The notes under the pieces: model-generated
Databases searched by the model: none
Seen by the model: only the letters and a program-made list of their open reading frames with translations
Told to the model about the DNA's origin: nothing
Shown: positions 5,598 to 8,760 of the stretch, in pieces
Layout of the letters: each line of letters opens with the position of its first letter
How positions within the stretch are numbered: position 1 is the first letter of the stretch
Made by a program: the position numbers and the translations under genes
NCBI GenBank assembly: GCA_030824255.1
Contig: JAVBYB010000126.1
Span: forward strand, 1-8,760
DNA: 8,760 nt
Source: a bacterium
Lineage (GTDB): Bacteria > Pseudomonadota > Alphaproteobacteria > Caulobacterales > Hyphomonadaceae
Direction of reading: 5' to 3'

Positions 5598-8387
5598 TCA
5601 CACGGCGATGTCGAACTCGTCGAGATCGAAGTCGCTGTCATCCAGCTCCACTGCGCCATCACCCGTACGTGAAGGCCGCGCGTGACGCGCGATCGCCTCG
5701 AACAGCGTCTCGCGCACGATCGGCTTGGCGACGTGATCGTCGGCGCCGGCTTCCTTCGCCTCGGTCACGTGCTCGTCCGTCGCGTTGGCGGAGACCGCGA
5801 GCATCGGCGTCGGCTGGCGCGCATGTTCCCGCTCCCACGCGCGGATCGCCCGCATCGCGGCAAGCCCGCCCATGATCGGCATCTGCAGATCCATGAGAAC
5901 GAGGTCAAACTTGGTCGTCGTGAATTTCTCCACGGCTTCGCGGCCATTCTCGGCGAACGTGATCGACAGCCCGCTCTGCGCCAGCAGAAGCTCCACCACA
6001 CGGCGGTTCATCGGATTGTCCTCGGCCACCAGCAGGCGAAGATTTTCGATCTTCGTCTCGGTGTCGAAGTCCTCCACGGCCACGGCGGTGATCGCGCCCA
6101 GCGCCGCAATCCGGTCGCGCGCGATCGGCGCCACGATCTCGAAAGTCGAGCCTTCACCGATCTTCGATTGTGCGGTGACCTTGCCATTCATCAGCTCGAC
6201 AAGGCGCTTCACGATCGAGAGACCAAGTCCAAGGCCGCCAAAGCGCCGCGAGGTCGAAATATCGGCCTGCTCGAAACGCTCGAAAATCTTCTCGGCCATT
6301 TCCGGCGCAAAACCGACGCCGCTGTCCGTCACGACCAGGCGCATCTGCGTCTTGCCGTCCGGCAGTTCCTCGACCGTCGCCGAAACGCTGATATGGCCTT
6401 CTTCGGTGAACTTCACCGCATTGTTCAACAGGTTGCCGAGCACCTGCCCGATCCGCACCGGATCGCCACGGAACACGCCGTCACAGCTCGCCGAGATGAA
6501 TGTATCGAACCGGAGCCCTTTGGCTTCCGCCCGCGTGCGCGCCGCCTCGCACGTGTTGCGAAGCGCCTCTTCCAGCTCGAACGGACGGATCTCGAACTGG
6601 ATCTCGTCGCCCTCGAGTCGCGAGAACTCCACCAGATCGTCCATCACGCGCAGTAGCGTCCGGCCCGACGTGGAGATCAGGCGCACCATCTCCCCCTGCC
6701 GCTCGTCCAGCTGCGTGCGGGCCAACACTTCCGACACGGCGAGAACGCCGTTCAACGGCGTACGGATTTCATGACTCATGTTCGACAGGAAGTCGGATTT
6801 CGCCGCCGCCGCCACCAGGGCGCGCTGCTCGGCTTCCATCGCCTTCAGCTCGATGTTCTTGCGCACGGTGATCGACTGGATCACGGCAAATGCCCGCGCG
6901 GGCGAGCCTTTCACGGTCTTCAGGATGCGAACCGCAGCCGCATGCCAGACTTCATGTCCATCCGGAAACACGACGCGGTATTCGGCCGTGTAGGGCGGAC
7001 CGCCGGCAAGGTGCGCGCGCCACTTGTTGCCCATCATTTCGCGATCAGCGGGATGGATGGATGTGTCGCCGCCCGTCAGCGTGTCGAAGGTCGGCTTCTG
7101 CGGGAACAGCGTCTTCCAGTCGCCTTCGGTATAAGTCTCGCGCATCTCGAAATCGAGTTCCCAGATCATCATCTGGGTGATCGACATGCCGTAGGCCATA
7201 CGCTCTTTCGAGCTCTCGACCTCATGTTGCGCCTGGACGAACGACGTGACGTCCTCATGCATCACGACGAGACCGCCAATGTTGCCGTCGGCATCGCGCC
7301 ACGGGGCTGCCGACCATTTCAGCCAGCCCGGCGTGCCATTGGGTTGCTCGAACGGATCGCGGTCGTGGCTCAGTGCTTCCCCGCGCAGGACCTGACGGTG
7401 CACGCTGCGCCACTTCTCCGGCAGCCACGGCATGATGTCATACATGGACCGGCCAAGCGCTTCTTCTTCCGTCAGCCGCCGCTCCGCCAGCCAGCTCGCG
7501 CTGGAGGTCATCACGCGCATTTCGCGGTCATAGATGCAGAACGGCATCGGCGCGGCCTGCACGAAGCGGCGCACGGTAGAATCGGCATTCAGCGCAGCCT
7601 GCAGCGCGGCATGGCCATCTGTCTTGTCGACGAGCACGCCGTGCATCGCCTCGACCTGCCCACGCGCATCGATCGACGGCGCACCCGCCACACGCACCAT
7701 GCGCGTCGTACCGTCGGCGCGGCGCAGGCGGAAGGTATGCTTGACCGGCTTGCGCTTCTCGAAGGCTTCGCGCGCGGCAACCACGGCTTCCTGACGGTCA
7801 TCCGGCAGGATCATCTCGACCAGATCCGTCAGCACCAGCGGCGGCGCACCCGGATCGAGCCCAAGAATGCGCGAGGCGCCCGGCGTTGCTTGCAGTTTGA
7901 GATCGCGGCCCACGCGCCAATGGCCGATGTCACCCACCTGCTCCACCGCGTCGCGTGCGGCAGCGGTCTCTTCGCGCTCGCGTTCAAGCAGGTCCTGCCG
8001 CGTTACATCGCGGCCAACAAAGGAGATCAGGCCTTCCGAACCGAGCCAGGCGAGGTCGGCATCGATCAGGCGTATCTCGTGCCCAATGCGGAAGCGCAAC
8101 TCCATCGTGTGCGATGGCGACTTCTCGCTGAGATTGCGCAGCGCTTCACGCACGCCCTCGCGACGCTCGGGCTCAATGAAGGACAGGATGGATGCATCAT
8201 GCGATCCGCCCGCAGGTCCTGTCAGACGGCGATAGGCGATGTTTGCGCGAACAACCCGGCCATCCTGATCGATCAGAGCGAACGCTTCGGTCGCCGCATT
8301 GAGAAAGTGCTCGGTCGCGCTGTGGAAGCAGCGATCGATCACGTCTGGCGGCGATGCCGACCCCAGAGGGAGCGGTGCTGACGTCAT
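5598..8387 (-). CDS. Soluble multi-PAS hybrid histidine kinase with receiver domain
   Basis: This is a 929-aa sensor kinase with its own receiver, probably the first part of a phosphorelay. About four PAS-type modules occupy residues 25-130, 145-258, 265-385 and 395-512. The recognisable PAS/PAC endings are FVGRDVTRQ, GVLVDKTD, VVMHEDVTSF and IQSITVRK. The HisKA helix has FLSNMSHEIRTPLNG with phosphoacceptor H539. The HATPase_c domain has the N box NLLNNAVKFT (N656), DSGVGF (G1 box, D688), FERFEQAD and GGLGLGLSIVKRL (G2 box, 717-729). The receiver (about 783-903) has acidic pocket E789/D790, phosphoacceptor D833 in LVLMDLQMP, and K888 in AKP. All catalytic residues are intact. I see no signal peptide or membrane segment, so it should sense a cytoplasmic cue; no haem- or flavin-binding signature can be named with confidence. 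Residues 912-929 form a short acidic tail. The ATG at 8385-8387 is the first ATG after an in-frame upstream stop; its ribosome site is weak. No cognate regulator or phosphotransfer protein is in view. Confidence 0.95.
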   Translation of the reverse strand: MTSAPLPLGSASPPDVIDRCFHSATEHFLNAATEAFALIDQDGRVVRANIAYRRLTGPAGGSHDASILSFIEPERREGVREALRNLSEKSPSHTMELRFRIGHEIRLIDADLAWLGSEGLISFVGRDVTRQDLLEREREETAAARDAVEQVGDIGHWRVGRDLKLQATPGASRILGLDPGAPPLVLTDLVEMILPDDRQEAVVAAREAFEKRKPVKHTFRLRRADGTTRMVRVAGAPSIDARGQVEAMHGVLVDKTDGHAALQAALNADSTVRRFVQAAPMPFCIYDREMRVMTSSASWLAERRLTEEEALGRSMYDIMPWLPEKWRSVHRQVLRGEALSHDRDPFEQPNGTPGWLKWSAAPWRDADGNIGGLVVMHEDVTSFVQAQHEVESSKERMAYGMSITQMMIWELDFEMRETYTEGDWKTLFPQKPTFDTLTGGDTSIHPADREMMGNKWRAHLAGGPPYTAEYRVVFPDGHEVWHAAAVRILKTVKGSPARAFAVIQSITVRKNIELKAMEAEQRALVAAAAKSDFLSNMSHEIRTPLNGVLAVSEVLARTQLDERQGEMVRLISTSGRTLLRVMDDLVEFSRLEGDEIQFEIRPFELEEALRNTCEAARTRAEAKGLRFDTFISASCDGVFRGDPVRIGQVLGNLLNNAVKFTEEGHISVSATVEELPDGKTQMRLVVTDSGVGFAPEMAEKIFERFEQADISTSRRFGGLGLGLSIVKRLVELMNGKVTAQSKIGEGSTFEIVAPIARDRIAALGAITAVAVEDFDTETKIENLRLLVAEDNPMNRRVVELLLAQSGLSITFAENGREAVEKFTTTKFDLVLMDLQMPIMGGLAAMRAIRAWEREHARQPTPMLAVSANATDEHVTEAKEAGADDHVAKPIVRETLFEAIARHARPSRTGDGAVELDDSDFDLDEFDIAV

Positions 8388-8517
8388 GAACCCGGCTAGA
8401 CCTGTTGATACTGTTCGGCGTCATCTCGCGTGAGAACAGTTAACAAACCCGTAGGGCGACGAAACGAGTCGCGGATTTTCGTCTGGGGAAACGGCGTGTT
8501 TGCCCGTTCAGGCATGA
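8388..8517 (-). promoter_or_regulatory. Intergenic promoter region of the kinase gene
   Basis: These 130 bases lie between two minus-strand genes and should hold the kinase promoter, although no clear -35/-10 pair is visible. They contain the 7-bp inverted repeat listed separately and one GANTC site (GAGTC, 8466-8470). An imperfect hairpin near 8490-8509 (AACGGC pairing with GCCGTT on the minus strand, with one bulged G, followed by only TTT) might weakly terminate the upstream gene. Confidence 0.35.
8410..8440. repeat. Inverted repeat ahead of the kinase gene, possible operator
   Basis: ACTGTTC (8410-8416) and GAACAGT (8434-8440) are perfect reverse complements separated by 17 bp. They lie 23-53 bp upstream of the kinase start codon. 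Overlapping its right arm, GAAC-N7-AAAC (8434-8448) matches 7 of 8 positions of the alphaproteobacterial LexA box GAAC-N7-GAAC. Either reading is tentative: the repeat could also be a leader-RNA hairpin or chance. Confidence 0.35.
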
Positions 8518-8760
8518 TTAACCAGGTATGAGCGCCAAGGCCTGGCGTGCGGTCTCGATCCGCTCCATGTGGGCGAGAAAAGGTCCCCAGTCGTCAGCTT
8601 CAGCGATGGGCGCCCAAAGCGCCTCGACCTCCTCGATCAGCAGACTGACGGGCGCCGCATGGCTGAAGTACGAATGTCCCAGCCGCTCGGGTCGCTCCGG
8701 CGCATGCGCAAACAGGGCGTCTTTAACGGGTCCGAAGTCGGCGGTTGCATACAGACTGGC
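8518..8760 (-). CDS. C-terminal end of an unrecognised protein (partial)
   Basis: A frame open from the right edge of the window ends with TAA (8518-8520 on the plus strand reads tta). It gives the last 80 residues of a protein whose N-terminal part is outside the window. The visible sequence starts ASLYATADFGPVKDALF, continues through GHSYFSHAAPVSLLIEEVEALW and DDWGPFLAHMERI, and ends ALALIPG. It looks like a soluble, mostly helical domain with scattered aromatic residues, and third codon positions are GC-rich as in the neighbouring genes, which supports real coding. The opposite strand is also open in places, but its translation is arginine-rich and looks like a shadow. I cannot name the family from this fragment. 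It has the same direction as the kinase gene, 130 bp upstream of it. Confidence 0.65.
   Translation of the reverse strand, partial: ASLYATADFGPVKDALFAHAPERPERLGHSYFSHAAPVSLLIEEVEALWAPIAEADDWGPFLAHMERIETARQALALIPG

Noticed and set aside
6771..8381. Plus-strand open frame (536 aa) antisense to the kinase
   Set aside because: Arg/His/Ala-rich translation without motifs. The kinase frame on the opposite strand is unambiguous.
8438..8444. CtrA-type binding site suggested by TTAAC at 8440-8444 and 8518-8522
   Set aside because: Only half-sites are present; the required TTAA-N7-TTAA spacing does not occur.

Overview
This GC-rich window (roughly 60% or more G+C by eye) looks like a chromosomal segment of an alphaproteobacterium. 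A Hyphomonadales/Caulobacterales-type lineage is my best guess. The reasons are the strongly GC-biased third codon positions, a cold-shock/DUF1294 fusion, a secreted protein of a type I associate with alphaproteobacteria, and the 'CCCTCTCCCC-acaag-GGGGAGAGGG' intergenic repeat common in that class. The lineage is inferred from gene content, not proven. I see no phage, transposon, CRISPR array, tRNA or rRNA.

Layout, left to right. Positions 1-156 are non-coding and hold two copies of a 30-bp element in perfect inverted orientation. Positions 157-1665 (minus strand) encode an EthA-like FAD/NADPH Baeyer-Villiger monooxygenase. A 111-bp divergent promoter region (1666-1776) separates it from a plus-strand block: an unrecognised exported protein of 290 aa (1777-2649), acetyl-CoA synthetase Acs (2796-4763), and, only 15 nt behind acs, a cold-shock-domain/DUF1294 membrane protein that starts with GTG (4779-5507). 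This block converges on a minus-strand gene for a 929-aa soluble hybrid histidine kinase (5598-8387), which carries several PAS-type sensor modules, a HisKA/HATPase_c core, a receiver domain and an acidic tail. A hairpin between the convergent genes looks like the kinase's terminator. Upstream of the kinase, a 130-bp intergenic region contains an inverted repeat that may be an operator. The last 243 bases encode the C-terminal end of another minus-strand gene that runs off the window.

How the genes work together. Acs activates acetate to acetyl-CoA. The monooxygenase probably oxidises ketones or other lipophilic substrates. Both fit scavenging of small carbon compounds, but they are on opposite strands and nothing in the sequence shows joint control. 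The CSD/DUF1294 gene is close enough to acs to share its transcript. The kinase is an orphan here: no partner response regulator or histidine phosphotransfer protein is visible.

The region is mostly ordinary housekeeping and signalling sequence. I found no convincing new system. The points most worth a second look are the uncharacterised exported protein, the inverted repeat ahead of the kinase, the kinase's acidic tail, and the inverted intergenic repeat at the left edge.
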